The notes under the pieces were generated by a model that worked only from the letters and a program-made list of their open reading frames with translations, had not been told where the DNA came from and made no database searches. From positions 1 to 38,979 of the forward strand of contig CALXUQ010000013.1 in NCBI GenBank assembly GCA_944391725.1: DNA of 38,979 bases, read 5' to 3'. A program made the position numbers and the translations under genes. Source of the DNA: an uncultured Alphaproteobacteria bacterium. GTDB taxonomy: Bacteria; Pseudomonadota; Alphaproteobacteria; RF32; CAG-239. Of this stretch, positions 1-8,956 are shown one piece after another (position 1 is the stretch's first letter; each line of letters begins with the position of its first letter).

Positions 1-2
1 GT

Positions 3-1070
3 TCGCCCCATATTCACATTTTGGGAGCCGGAGTTGCCGGCTTGGCATCGGCTTATTCTGCTCAAAAATATTTTCCGCGCTCCAAGGTTAGTGTCTATGA
101 GGTGGCCGCAGTTGCCGGAGGTCGTTGCCGATCATTTTTTTGTGAGAAATTGGGAGTTGAGGTTGATAACGCTACCCATGTCATATTGGGCGCCAATCGT
201 AGGATTAGAAAATTCTGGACAGTCGAGGAATTTATTAATAAGCCGAGCTTTTATAATGTTAAAACCGGTGAAATTGACCACAATAGCTTAAGGCACTTGG
301 AGCACTTGCTGGTTTCAGTGTATAATACCAAAGGAGCAGATGTTCCACTCTCTTCTTTGCTCAAATTAGGCCAAGAGCTGTTCCCGTTTTTGCCTCCGCA
401 ACTAAAAATATGCTATTCTCGCCAGAATTTGAACCGAATGCTGATTGAACCTCTGCTCAATTCGTTGCAAGGGGTAGAGCTAAACTATGGGTATAGACTG
501 TTAGAAGTCAAAACAAGAGAGAATAAAATCTGCCGATTATGTTTTAATAGAGGCAGTGTGGAAGTAGCACCCCGCGATATTGTAATTTCGGCGCTGGATG
601 CCAAGAATTTTGGGCGTATTTTCGGCGGTGCGGAGTTTGATTATCGGCGGATTATTAATATTTACTACCGCACCAGCCAAAAGCTGAACTTGCCCGGTGG
701 CGCGGATATGTTAGGAGTTGAGGGCGGATTATCTCATTGGTTGTTTGCTTTGCCGGGGTTGTTGGCAGTAACTATCAGCAATGCCAAAGATATCAAACTT
801 TCCAGAGAGGAACTTGCCCGAACCGTATGGCAAGAGGTGAGTAAGATAAGAGGGGTAAGCGGAGCCTTTTTGCCCCCTTGGGAAGTTTTGGATTATCCGC
901 GCGCTACCATAGCCCAAGATAAGGCTAATAACCAAAAGCGCCCGCACACGGCACAAGGCGCTTTTGACAATTTGTATTTGGCCGGAGATTGGACCATGCA
1001 AAACTGGCCTTGTAGTTTGGAAGCCGCTTTTTGCTCCGGTTTAAGAGCGGTTAAGACCGCCCTAAAGTAA
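3..1070 (+). CDS. HpnE-like FAD-dependent desaturase/oxidoreductase (5' partial)
   Basis: The reading frame is open back to the first bases of the window, so the true start lies upstream; about 355 codons are visible. A dinucleotide-binding motif (LGAGVAGLASA) near the visible N-terminus, followed by an E of a VYE motif and GGRCRS, marks an FAD amine-oxidase/phytoene-desaturase fold. The C-terminal LYLAGDW plus a PCSLEAAFCSG stretch is the FAD-closing motif of this superfamily. The DNATHVILGA segment resembles squalene-associated desaturase HpnE, which acts in hopanoid precursor synthesis. The middle looks shorter than in typical HpnE (about 420 residues), so another carotenoid- or squalene-type oxidoreductase is possible. 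Its stop overlaps the end of the convergent elbB by 9 bases. The fold is secure; the HpnE assignment is moderate. Confidence 0.65.
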   Translation, partial: SPHIHILGAGVAGLASAYSAQKYFPRSKVSVYEVAAVAGGRCRSFFCEKLGVEVDNATHVILGANRRIRKFWTVEEFINKPSFYNVKTGEIDHNSLRHLEHLLVSVYNTKGADVPLSSLLKLGQELFPFLPPQLKICYSRQNLNRMLIEPLLNSLQGVELNYGYRLLEVKTRENKICRLCFNRGSVEVAPRDIVISALDAKNFGRIFGGAEFDYRRIINIYYRTSQKLNLPGGADMLGVEGGLSHWLFALPGLLAVTISNAKDIKLSREELARTVWQEVSKIRGVSGAFLPPWEVLDYPRATIAQDKANNQKRPHTAQGAFDNLYLAGDWTMQNWPCSLEAAFCSGLRAVKTALK

Positions 1071-1733
1071 ATCAATCATTGCATGGACCAAATTTTGTGT
1101 TCCGGCCGCCACTTCTTTGATAGATTTTGCGAGCATATAGCAAGGAGTGGTTACGACGCGGTTTTCTTCATCAATACAAACTTCGGTTGTGTTGCAGATT
1201 TGGTGATGAGCTCCCATTTTTTCAATTCCGGCCGCTACCCCTTGGTCTTTACCGATAGTAACGCTTACACCTTTGGGCCCGAGCACCCTTGCAATGATGG
1301 TTGGCGCAATGCACATTGCGCCAATCACAATCCCTTGTTTGTAGCTTTCTTCAACCGCGCGGCGGACTTCGTCGTTAACCTCGCAGTCGGGACCTTTTTC
1401 TGCGGCATTGCAAAGGTTCATGGCCGCACCCATTCCGCCCGGAAAGATGATACCGTCAAAATCCTGAGCCCGAAATTCGCGCAAATCGGCAATATCACCA
1501 CGGGCAATTCGTGCCGATTCGGATAACACGTTGCGGTTGTCATCATCACCTAAAAGTGCAACTGCTTGTCCGGAAAAATGGTCAATTGTTTTGGCTTGCG
1601 GAATGTTTGGCGCAAAGCACTTATATTCTACTCCGGCCAAATCTAGAGCTAGTAGAGTGGTCACTGCTTCATGAATTTCTGCACCATCGTATACTCCACA
1701 TCCGGAAAGCACAACTGCAAATTGTATTGACAT
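1062..1733 (-). CDS. elbB: ElbB-type glyoxalase, DJ-1/PfpI superfamily
   Basis: The 223-residue product starts with FAVVLSGCGVYDGAEIHE, the characteristic N-terminus of ElbB (isoprenoid biosynthesis protein with amidotransferase-like domain). The class I glutamine amidotransferase-like fold carries the nucleophile-elbow motif GAMCIAP with Cys141, and FPGGMGAAMNLC precedes it. Family members show weak glyoxalase activity and have been linked to isoprenoid synthesis in E. coli; the physiological role is unsettled. A good AAGGAG ribosome site lies upstream of the ATG. The gene ends inside the tail of the convergent FAD enzyme (9-base overlap). Length is normal for the family. Confidence 0.9.
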   Translation of the reverse strand: MSIQFAVVLSGCGVYDGAEIHEAVTTLLALDLAGVEYKCFAPNIPQAKTIDHFSGQAVALLGDDDNRNVLSESARIARGDIADLREFRAQDFDGIIFPGGMGAAMNLCNAAEKGPDCEVNDEVRRAVEESYKQGIVIGAMCIAPTIIARVLGPKGVSVTIGKDQGVAAGIEKMGAHHQICNTTEVCIDEENRVVTTPCYMLAKSIKEVAAGTQNLVHAMIDLL

Positions 1734-1850
1734 AGCAAATTTTCTCCTTATTATGAAAAATAATGTTTACAATACCAAATAAACTTCCTACATTGAGCTA
1801 AGTAATATATAACCTGATTTATTTTATAAGACAACAAATAGGAACTATTT

Positions 1851-3122
1851 ATGCATTCTGAAATCACGGTACTACCAAACGGGTTGCGCGTCATTAGTTC
1901 AGAGCGTCCGGAACTCGAAACTGTCTCTGTCGGTGTCTGGGTCAAGACTGGAGCTGCTTGCGAAACCAAAGCATTGAGCGGTATCTCGCATTTTTTGGAA
2001 CATATGGTTTTCAAGGGCACGCAAACACGTAGTTTGGAAGATATTTCCGACCAAATCGAAAACGCCGGCGGCCAGATAAATGCCTATACCGCCCGCGAGT
2101 TTACGGCTTTTTATGCTCGTATGCTAAAAGACGATGCCGAATTGGCCCTAGATGTCATTTCCGATATGTTGTTACACCCTTCATTTCCGCAAGCCGAGCT
2201 GGATAAAGAGCGCGATGTGGTTATCCAAGAGATAAAGCAAGGCATAGATGCCTCCGATGAGGTTGTTTTTGACTATATGCAGGAACAAGCTTTCCCCAAG
2301 CAAGGATTGGGGAGCAATATCTTGGGACCTGAGGAGAATATTCGCCGCTTCAGCCGCGAAGATTTGTATGGGTATTTAGAAAGCCACTATGCCGCCGAAA
2401 ATATGGTAGTTTGCGCCGTTGGTAACATTCGCCACGAGCAGTTGGTACAATATGCCAAAGCGCGTTTTTCCGAACTCCGCCCCAAAGTATCTTTTGCTAC
2501 CACTAAACAGCGCTATGTCGGTGGTTGGAAAGCTGAAAAAAGAGACATTGAACAAGCTCATATTGCCGTTGGTTTTGAATCATTTCCATATTACAACAAT
2601 AAGTACTTTGCCGCCATGCTGATGTCCAATGTCTTAGGCGGCGGCACATCTTCGCGTTTGTTTAGAGAGATAAGAGATAAGCGCGGCTTGGTCTATTCGG
2701 TTTATAGCTTTGCCAATTCGCATACCGGTACGGGGTTGCTGGGTATATATGCCGGCACTTCCGCGAACGAAATTCCGGTGTTAATGCCGGTGCTTTGTGA
2801 TGAGATAAAACGAATTTGTAATGAGAAGGTCACCGCTCAAGAGTTGCAAAGAGCCCAAGTCCAGATGAAATCTGCTATTTTGATGGGGATGGAGAGCTCT
2901 TCTTCGGTCAGCGAGGTTTTAGCCCGTCAACATTTGATTTATAATCGAATTATTCCGACCCAAGAAATGATTGAGCAAATTGAGAATGTGAGTGCGGAAG
3001 ACATCTTGCAAACTGCACAACATATATTTGGTTCGCGTCCGAGTTATGCTCTGGTCGGTGCCTTTGATGAATATATGAGCTATGAGGAATTAGCCAACCG
3101 CTTGCAGGTGAACAATGCTTAA
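1851..3122 (+). CDS. M16 family zinc peptidase (processing-peptidase-like)
   Basis: The 423-residue protein carries the inverted zinc motif HxxEH (H47, E50, H51 in HFLEHMVFKGT) and a third ligand candidate E127, 75 residues after H51, as in catalytically active M16B peptidases. The C-terminal half has the usual non-catalytic M16 domain with GGGTSSRLFREIRDKRGL. Relatives include the mitochondrial processing peptidase beta subunit and bacterial PqqL/YmxG-like proteins; the substrate here cannot be deduced. The stop overlaps the start of ispH by 8 bases, so the two are very likely co-transcribed and translationally coupled. It sits divergent from elbB. Confidence 0.92.
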   Translation: MHSEITVLPNGLRVISSERPELETVSVGVWVKTGAACETKALSGISHFLEHMVFKGTQTRSLEDISDQIENAGGQINAYTAREFTAFYARMLKDDAELALDVISDMLLHPSFPQAELDKERDVVIQEIKQGIDASDEVVFDYMQEQAFPKQGLGSNILGPEENIRRFSREDLYGYLESHYAAENMVVCAVGNIRHEQLVQYAKARFSELRPKVSFATTKQRYVGGWKAEKRDIEQAHIAVGFESFPYYNNKYFAAMLMSNVLGGGTSSRLFREIRDKRGLVYSVYSFANSHTGTGLLGIYAGTSANEIPVLMPVLCDEIKRICNEKVTAQELQRAQVQMKSAILMGMESSSSVSEVLARQHLIYNRIIPTQEMIEQIENVSAEDILQTAQHIFGSRPSYALVGAFDEYMSYEELANRLQVNNA

Positions 3123-4038
3123 GGTTTCTTTGGCCTCACCGCGGGGCTTTTGCTCAGGGGTCAGACGTGCGGTCGGTATGGTTGAAACTTGCCTAAAAGA
3201 CTATGGCGCCCCGATATATGTACTCCATGAGATTGTTCACAATCGCCATGTGGTTGCAGATTTAGAAACAAAAGGCGTGGTTTTTGTAGAGAATCTTGAA
3301 GATGCAGATATTGCCCGCCCGCTGATTTTTTCGGCTCACGGTGTGTCCGAAGCGGTGGTCCAAAAGGCGCAATCTATGGGCTTTAAGACCTTAATTGATG
3401 CCACTTGCCCCTTGGTTGAAAAAGTTCATCGTCAAATCCGTAAATATGCACAAGAAAAGCTAAATATTGTGGTTATCGGTAAGGCCGAACACCCCGAGAT
3501 TATCGGTACTGTCGGCCAAATTCCCGACTATAAACAAGTTAGGGTGATTAAAAAGATAGAAGATATTGCAAGTTTGCCCTTTGATAAAAATGACCCGATT
3601 GGCTTTGTCACCCAAACCACATTGTCGGTGTCAGATACCAAAGAGCTTATCGGCGAGTTGCAAAAGGAGTATCCCCAATTTTCCTCGCTCAAAAAAGATG
3701 ATATCTGCTATGCCACCACCAACCGCCAGGCCGCGGTTAGGGCTTTGGCTCAAGAATGCCGCATGGTAGTGATTTTGGGCTCCAAAAATTCTTCCAACTC
3801 CAAGCAATTACAAACTGTTGCTCTTGAAAGCGGCGCCAAACAAGCCTTTTTGATTGATGATAAAAGCGAGTTCCCTTGGGAAAGTCTGCAATCCGAAGAT
3901 AGTTTGGGCATTAGTGCCGGAGCCTCTGCGCCGGAATATCTGGTGCAAGATTTGTTAGCCGAACTCAAAAAACATTATGAGAATATTAAAGTTCGTGATA
4001 TAATAATAGCCAAAGAGAACGTTACATTCAAAAAATAG
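3115..4038 (+). CDS. ispH: 4-hydroxy-3-methylbut-2-enyl diphosphate reductase
   Basis: IspH/LytB catalyses the last step of the MEP pathway, reducing HMBPP to IPP and DMAPP with a [4Fe-4S] cluster. The three cluster cysteines are all present: C13 (in PRGFCSGV), C98 (in DATCPLV) and C198 (in DICYATTNRQ). Substrate-binding histidines H38 (LHEIVHN), H42 and H75 (SAHGVS) and the T-Q-T segment GFVTQTTLS are also intact. At 307 residues it is of normal length. Its start lies inside the end of the M16 peptidase gene, indicating coupled translation. Placement upstream of rnhA matches alphaproteobacterial gene order, except for the unusual gene in between. Confidence 0.97.
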   Translation: MLKVSLASPRGFCSGVRRAVGMVETCLKDYGAPIYVLHEIVHNRHVVADLETKGVVFVENLEDADIARPLIFSAHGVSEAVVQKAQSMGFKTLIDATCPLVEKVHRQIRKYAQEKLNIVVIGKAEHPEIIGTVGQIPDYKQVRVIKKIEDIASLPFDKNDPIGFVTQTTLSVSDTKELIGELQKEYPQFSSLKKDDICYATTNRQAAVRALAQECRMVVILGSKNSSNSKQLQTVALESGAKQAFLIDDKSEFPWESLQSEDSLGISAGASAPEYLVQDLLAELKKHYENIKVRDIIIAKENVTFKK

Positions 4039-4050
4039 CGGGGAGGGAAT

Positions 4051-5115
4051 ATGTCACGCGCGGAAGATATTTTTCAAAAGCTGATATATTTTGGTGAAGA
4101 CGCGATAGATGAATTTATCTTAACATCGCAAACCGAAGAGCTTTTCTTAGATTTCAAACAAGCCGTTTCCTCGGGCAAAAATTTTACCTCTCTTCACCGC
4201 GATGACCGCAAAAATCTGGCCAAAGCCATTTCCGGTTTCGGCAATTCCGAAGGTGGTGTCATTGTCTGGGGAGTGGAGTGCTCGCGTGATGTTGAGATTG
4301 GCGATGTCGCCAAAGCCAAGGTTAAGGTTAAAAATGTACACCGCTTTTTAAGTTGGCTCGAAAACGCCATTTCCGGCTGTACCATTCCCAGTCACAACAA
4401 AGTCCGCAACCATATTGTGAGTTGTGATGAAAACGGTGACGGCTTTGTGGCAACGTATATTCCCAAATGCGAGATTGCTCCGCTGATGACCACGGTCGGT
4501 AGTACCATCTATATTCGCTCGGGCTCCAACAATGTTCCGGCACCATATTCGGTCATTGCCGGAATGTTCGGACGCCGTCCCCAACCCAATGTGGAGTTAG
4601 ATTTCGGTAACAAGAGTTTGGAGTTGCTCGAAAATGTCGATGAGGATATGCTCTACCCGCATAGTATCGACAACCCGCCCGAGAAATATATCAAGATTAG
4701 TTTTTCGCTCAATTGTTGCAATAATAGCAATGTCATTGCCCGTGAGCTTTATTTGTCCTGCACGGTCGGATCCACCGGAAGCGAATATAACAAGATACGT
4801 TTTTTGAATTATAACCAAATGGATTCAATCCCCGGCATTGACGGCCAGCTCAATTTGATAACCAGACCGGAGTTGCGCTTGCCGCCGCGCGGAGTGATAA
4901 AGTTCACCACCGTTAACATCATTTTATCGCCCTATGCGGAAGAAGACTTGATGTTAGACGGCGTCGCCGGAGCCGATGGCACGGCCCCCAAAGAATTTCG
5001 ACTTCATGTCCCCAAAAACAAACTGCGTTCCTTTGTGGCCAAGGTCATGAGAGAAGAAGATGACGACAACCTATTGCTGCAAGAATTTTTGAGCGAATTT
5101 CTGCAAAAGGAGTAA
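4051..5115 (+). CDS. AlbA_2 (Schlafen-type) domain protein, unknown function
   Basis: Residues about 25-165 match the AlbA_2/Schlafen-like domain pattern: an acidic-rich strand ending in LDFK (E29, E30, D34, K36), then the [19 protein letters not shown] segment, the usual 'A-F-x-N-t-x-GG' signature. AlbA_2 proteins are variously annotated as ATP-binding regulators or nucleases and occur in stress and defence contexts. The C-terminal part (about 170-354) is not recognised; it ends in an acidic tail. It starts 12 bases after ispH with a GGGAGGG ribosome site and stops 2 bases before rnhA, so it looks like a full member of the ispH-rnhA operon. In many alphaproteobacteria thrB occupies this slot. 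Domain call fairly sure, function unknown. Confidence 0.75.
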   Translation: MSRAEDIFQKLIYFGEDAIDEFILTSQTEELFLDFKQAVSSGKNFTSLHRDDRKNLAKAISGFGNSEGGVIVWGVECSRDVEIGDVAKAKVKVKNVHRFLSWLENAISGCTIPSHNKVRNHIVSCDENGDGFVATYIPKCEIAPLMTTVGSTIYIRSGSNNVPAPYSVIAGMFGRRPQPNVELDFGNKSLELLENVDEDMLYPHSIDNPPEKYIKISFSLNCCNNSNVIARELYLSCTVGSTGSEYNKIRFLNYNQMDSIPGIDGQLNLITRPELRLPPRGVIKFTTVNIILSPYAEEDLMLDGVAGADGTAPKEFRLHVPKNKLRSFVAKVMREEDDDNLLLQEFLSEFLQKE

Positions 5116-5117
5116 TT

Positions 5118-5564
5118 ATGCCGGTTTTAGAAATATACACTGACGGCGCCTGTTCGGGCAATCCCGGAGCCGGAGGTTGGGGAGCAATTTTGCGCTATGG
5201 CAAGGTTGAAAAAGAACTCAGCGGAGCCGAGCAAGAAACCACCAACAACCGCATGGAACTCACCGCCGTTATCGAGTCGCTCAAGGCCCTTCACCGCGAT
5301 TGTGAGATAGTCATACATACCGACAGCCGCTATGTTATGGACGGCGTCACCAACTGGATGCCCAATTGGAAAAAGAACAATTGGCGCACCAGCAATAAAA
5401 AATCGGCGGTTAAGAATGTTGATTTGTGGCAGGAATTAGATATGTTGCTCACTAAACATCAGGTTCGCTGGATTTGGGTCAAAGGTCATAACGGTCACCC
5501 CGAAAACGAGCGGGTAGACAAGCTTGCGCGCGATGCCATCAAGAGCCTGAAAACGGCAGAATAG
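5118..5564 (+). CDS. rnhA: Ribonuclease HI
   Basis: The 148-residue product is a full-length RNase HI that cleaves the RNA strand of RNA-DNA hybrids. All catalytic residues are present: D9 (in [11 protein letters not shown]), E47 (NNRMEL), D69 (HTDSRYV) and D134 (ERVDKLA), with the flexible-loop H124 ([10 protein letters not shown]). The basic handle region [13 protein letters not shown] is present as in E. coli. The ATG follows the previous stop by two bases with AAGGAG ahead of it, so translation is probably coupled to the AlbA_2 gene. Confidence 0.97.
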   Translation: MPVLEIYTDGACSGNPGAGGWGAILRYGKVEKELSGAEQETTNNRMELTAVIESLKALHRDCEIVIHTDSRYVMDGVTNWMPNWKKNNWRTSNKKSAVKNVDLWQELDMLLTKHQVRWIWVKGHNGHPENERVDKLARDAIKSLKTAE

Positions 5565-5630
5565 CTGATTAATCACCTAAAATCAAATATCTAAACCCGA
5601 TATTGTAACAAAAAGTTCATATTGCTCCAC

Positions 5631-5659
5631 TTGACTAAATCGACACAATGTGGTATTGT
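5631..5659 (+). promoter_or_regulatory. sigma70-like promoter upstream of orphan gene at 5699
   Basis: TTGACT (5631-5636) and TATTGT (5654-5659) are separated by exactly 17 bases, a good match to a sigma70/RpoD promoter, and lie just upstream of the ribosome site for the gene at 5699. This suggests the orphan gene is transcribed separately from rnhA. Confidence 0.6.
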
Positions 5660-5698
5660 TTGTCTAGTTTTTCAATAAACCAATAAGGAAGAGTGGAG

Positions 5699-6103
5699 AT
5701 GAACAAATTAACCCACCAAAATATTTCCGGTGCCATAATTTTTTTGGAAGAACACTGCCAAGGAGATTATTGCATCAGCCAAAACCGCATTATCTACAAT
5801 CACAACCTCCGTATCCCTGATATTGACGGCATTGCCAATGTAAACTTAAGTGTAGTTGACGTCAAAGGAATAGTGATGGTCAGCGCCAAAGACAAACTCA
5901 AATTTGAGTATCTGCCCACAGCTGAAGGCTACTATGGCCTAAGTCCGGAAAACTTGAGTTTTGAAAAAGGCACCAAAGTCAGCCGCAAACAGCTTGAAGC
6001 CAAAGGTTTCTCCAAAAAATTCTGCCACGAATTAAGCCGTCGGCAGTTTTTAAGTTTTTGGAACCAACTACCGTCACGCTTTGGCAAAATGTTTAGTCTT
6101 TAG
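5699..6103 (+). CDS. Hypothetical protein, 134 aa
   Basis: I do not recognise this protein. It is soluble-looking, with no signal peptide or membrane segment, slightly basic, and ends in an aromatic/basic stretch (RRQFLSFWNQLPSRFGKMF). A GTG at 5693 is in frame, but TAAGGAAG lies at the correct distance only for the ATG at 5699, so that start is preferred. It has its own TTGACT-17-TATTGT promoter. Its last 11 bases overlap the 3' end of the convergent DsbD-family gene. Coding status is supported by the promoter, the ribosome site and a continuous frame. Confidence 0.7.
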   Translation: MNKLTHQNISGAIIFLEEHCQGDYCISQNRIIYNHNLRIPDIDGIANVNLSVVDVKGIVMVSAKDKLKFEYLPTAEGYYGLSPENLSFEKGTKVSRKQLEAKGFSKKFCHELSRRQFLSFWNQLPSRFGKMFSL

Positions 6104-8861
6104 ACTGACTGTTAGGTGATTTTTCCCTAAAGCGCACATCGCGGACCAGACTGGCAAAATCGCTTTCGTTTAAGATTTCCGGTAGCACCATTCCGTTTGG
6201 AAATTTGGGACTGTATAGGATATAAAACGGCAAGCCTTTGCGCCCATATTTCTCCATAAATTTGAGTGTTTCTGGGTCATAGTCTGTCCAGTCTGTTCTA
6301 AGGATAACCAGTCGACCATCATCAACCATATTGCGAGTTTTGTAGTTGTTGAGTGTCACAAAATCATTAAACTTGCAAGTCAAGCACCAGTCCGCCCCCA
6401 CTGCAATCAGCACCGCTTTGTTGTCTTTGAGGTATTGGCGAATTTCCGTTTGCTTTTCCGCAGTAATCGGTAGGTTTTGATGATTATTTTGCGGCAAGAG
6501 TTTGTGAGCCGATACATCATAAAACCCCACACCAACCAGCATCAAGCTTAAAAGCAGCGCCCCATATTGGAAAAATTTGGCCACTTGCCGACGCATTTCG
6601 AGGGGTTCGCTACGCTTGTCAATTTCCTCGGCAACCGCTTTGTACAAACCCCATAACACGGCAAACAACATTAGATATAGCCCAACTCGCAGCACGGTCG
6701 ATAGAGCGGTTTGTGCCGCCAAAATCGAAAGTAGCCAAATCAGTGTTATCAAAAGCATGATAAACATTAAGGCATTAAGTGCCTGCAACCATTTTCCGGG
6801 GTGTGGAATTAGCTGGGCATATTGGGGTTTTATAACTAGGCAGATATAGGGCAAGGATAACCCCAATCCGACTGCGGTCATGATGATGACAATATCGCTA
6901 TATGAATCCGCCAGCGCAAAGCCGATTGCCGTTCCGAGATAAGGTGCACTGCACGGTGTGGAAAGTAAAACAAGCAGCAAGCCGGTCAAAAAATTGAGTA
7001 AATCTTCGCTTTGGTTAGGCGAGCGCAAGAGTCTGTCGGCCCATTGCGGAGTGCCGAGATTGATTATGCCGGCAATTTGGAGCATAAAAACAATCAAGAC
7101 AAAAGACATGATGAGCAAGAAGGACGTGCTCTGAAACTGCATTCCCCAGCCCAGCGCATAGCCAAGTGATTTTAGCAAAATTAGCAAGCCGATAAGGATA
7201 AGAAACGCCGTCACCAAGCCTAAGCAGGTAAACAAGAACCCGCGCCGCACTTTAGCCGCGTTGCTGCCGCCAAATTTGGTAATGGCCAAGATTTTTAGTG
7301 CCAACACCGGAAACACGCAAGGCATGAAGTTGAGGATAAACCCGCCCAAAACCGCCAGTGCCAATAACCCCAGACTAAGCTCTGGTCTGTCTGTATCAAA
7401 GAAAGAGGCCTGTTGCGGCTTGATGTTGGTTCGAATAGTATTGATGTCATCAAGCTTGGCCGAAACTTCAAAATTTTTTCCGACCAGATTAATCGTTGCA
7501 TCTTGCGGAGTGAGCATCACCTCAATCTCATCATCATTCACACTGATTAGAGGAGGGTTAAACAAGATATCATCATCACTATTGATAAAAAATTCAAATT
7601 TTTCGGCAGATTTTTGGGCCTCAAAACTAATTTTAAGCACTTGTCCGTTTTTCGGTGCCTCATAGACGGCAGCTTTACGGAGGGCAAGTTTTTTGCTTTC
7701 TTTTTTAGGCAAGAGGTTAAAGTTTTGTTCCACATAGTTATACATGGTCGAGAGCTCAGCTTCCCCATTTGGCAAGGTCAACTGCGGCACCACGGTTTCG
7801 TCATGGCAGTTATGTTTGAGGTCGCAAAGCGTGAGTTTCACTGTCGCCGAGAGGTTGAGCGGTTGGTTTTTATCTTGAGTCACGAGCTCTACCGGCACCA
7901 AGAATATGCCGGCATATCCGGCCAAATTTTCCCCACTTTCGGGAATGTAGAAATGAAGCGGCATAGGGCGAAAGATAGTTGCTTTCTGCAAGTTTTTAGA
8001 CTGGCTGAAATCAATCTCAAAACTCTTGGCTCCCCGGTCCGGAATAATAAACCCCGCCTTCGGATATAATGCCACTGCGGCTTTGATGGATGGTTTGTCA
8101 CCGATAGCGGTTTGCGCGCTGACGATACGGGACTGAATTTTTCCGTTCTCAACCCATTTCCCCACACCTTCACGTCCGCTGAAAGGGTCATCATATATGC
8201 TGTTATAAAAAGGAATTTTCCGGATATCGAGCTTACCGAGTTGGCTTTGCAGTTCCTCAAATTTGAGTTGCGCGGCAGACTTAGTCTTGGCATATTCTAT
8301 CGATGCCTTGATAGACTTAAAGTTTTTCTTATCCGAAGCATAAGGGATGACTTTTTTGGGGTCATAAATCACTACCACTTCATTATCCGATTCGATATAA
8401 GGCTCGTTATAAGGCTCCAACTCTTTTACATCCACAATCAGCGGCGGGTCTTCGGGGATAAGCGCTTGAGCTTTAAGCTTTTTGATTAAATCGCGAATTC
8501 CCCGATAATTTTTAATCACAAAGCGCATATATTCTTCTTGGTCATATAGTTCTTGAGGAGAAAGCCTAGGCAAGAGTTTATGAATTTCTTCTTTGAGGTC
8601 GCCGTCAATGGCATCACCGGGAAAAGTTTGGTCAATGTGCCGATAAAGCTTAAATAGTCTTATCCAATATTCTTCCAACCCCGAAGAAGTGTGCGATAGC
8701 GGATCATCGCTGGGTCTAAGCGGTGTCACCTCCAAATCATCGGTGCCCAAACGTTCCAATAACGAAGGCTGAGCCTGAGGTTGAGCTGTAGTTTCTTCTG
8801 CACGCACCGCCAACGGGAGGAGTAAAAATACCAACCAAAGTATAAATAAATTTTTCCGCAT
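6093..8861 (-). CDS. DsbD-family thiol:disulfide interchange protein
   Basis: A 922-residue inner-membrane protein-disulfide reductase that would carry electrons from cytoplasmic thioredoxin to the periplasm. It begins with a signal peptide (MRKNLFILWLVFLLLP..., cleavage near AVRA). A long periplasmic region of about 470 residues contains a DsbC/DsbD-N-like part. The multi-pass DsbD domain follows (about 495-770) with both membrane cysteine motifs, NFMPCVFPVL and STPCSAPYLG. The C-terminal thioredoxin domain has CxxC at 826-829 (WCLTCK). It is longer than E. coli DsbD (about 565) because of the extended N-terminal region, whose first ~200 residues I cannot assign. Adjacency to yqgE is typical of alphaproteobacteria. 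The ribosome site is weak. Confidence 0.9.
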   Translation of the reverse strand: MRKNLFILWLVFLLLPLAVRAEETTAQPQAQPSLLERLGTDDLEVTPLRPSDDPLSHTSSGLEEYWIRLFKLYRHIDQTFPGDAIDGDLKEEIHKLLPRLSPQELYDQEEYMRFVIKNYRGIRDLIKKLKAQALIPEDPPLIVDVKELEPYNEPYIESDNEVVVIYDPKKVIPYASDKKNFKSIKASIEYAKTKSAAQLKFEELQSQLGKLDIRKIPFYNSIYDDPFSGREGVGKWVENGKIQSRIVSAQTAIGDKPSIKAAVALYPKAGFIIPDRGAKSFEIDFSQSKNLQKATIFRPMPLHFYIPESGENLAGYAGIFLVPVELVTQDKNQPLNLSATVKLTLCDLKHNCHDETVVPQLTLPNGEAELSTMYNYVEQNFNLLPKKESKKLALRKAAVYEAPKNGQVLKISFEAQKSAEKFEFFINSDDDILFNPPLISVNDDEIEVMLTPQDATINLVGKNFEVSAKLDDINTIRTNIKPQQASFFDTDRPELSLGLLALAVLGGFILNFMPCVFPVLALKILAITKFGGSNAAKVRRGFLFTCLGLVTAFLILIGLLILLKSLGYALGWGMQFQSTSFLLIMSFVLIVFMLQIAGIINLGTPQWADRLLRSPNQSEDLLNFLTGLLLVLLSTPCSAPYLGTAIGFALADSYSDIVIIMTAVGLGLSLPYICLVIKPQYAQLIPHPGKWLQALNALMFIMLLITLIWLLSILAAQTALSTVLRVGLYLMLFAVLWGLYKAVAEEIDKRSEPLEMRRQVAKFFQYGALLLSLMLVGVGFYDVSAHKLLPQNNHQNLPITAEKQTEIRQYLKDNKAVLIAVGADWCLTCKFNDFVTLNNYKTRNMVDDGRLVILRTDWTDYDPETLKFMEKYGRKGLPFYILYSPKFPNGMVLPEILNESDFASLVRDVRFREKSPNSQSKD

Positions 8862-8956
8862 CTGTTTTAATTTCTTTTCAAATAACTATTTTAAAGCTAT
8901 AATAAACTATGTAATATAATAAGTAATCTGTAAACAAAGAATTTTGAGTTAAGAAG

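Noticed and set aside
4051-5115. Defence island around the AlbA_2 gene
   Set aside because: Neighbours are ispH and rnhA with operon spacing; no other defence-type gene, integrase or composition shift is visible.
7614-8069. 151-codon frame opposite the DsbD-family gene
   Set aside because: It lies entirely antisense to a well-supported gene, has no ribosome site, and its translation shows no domain.
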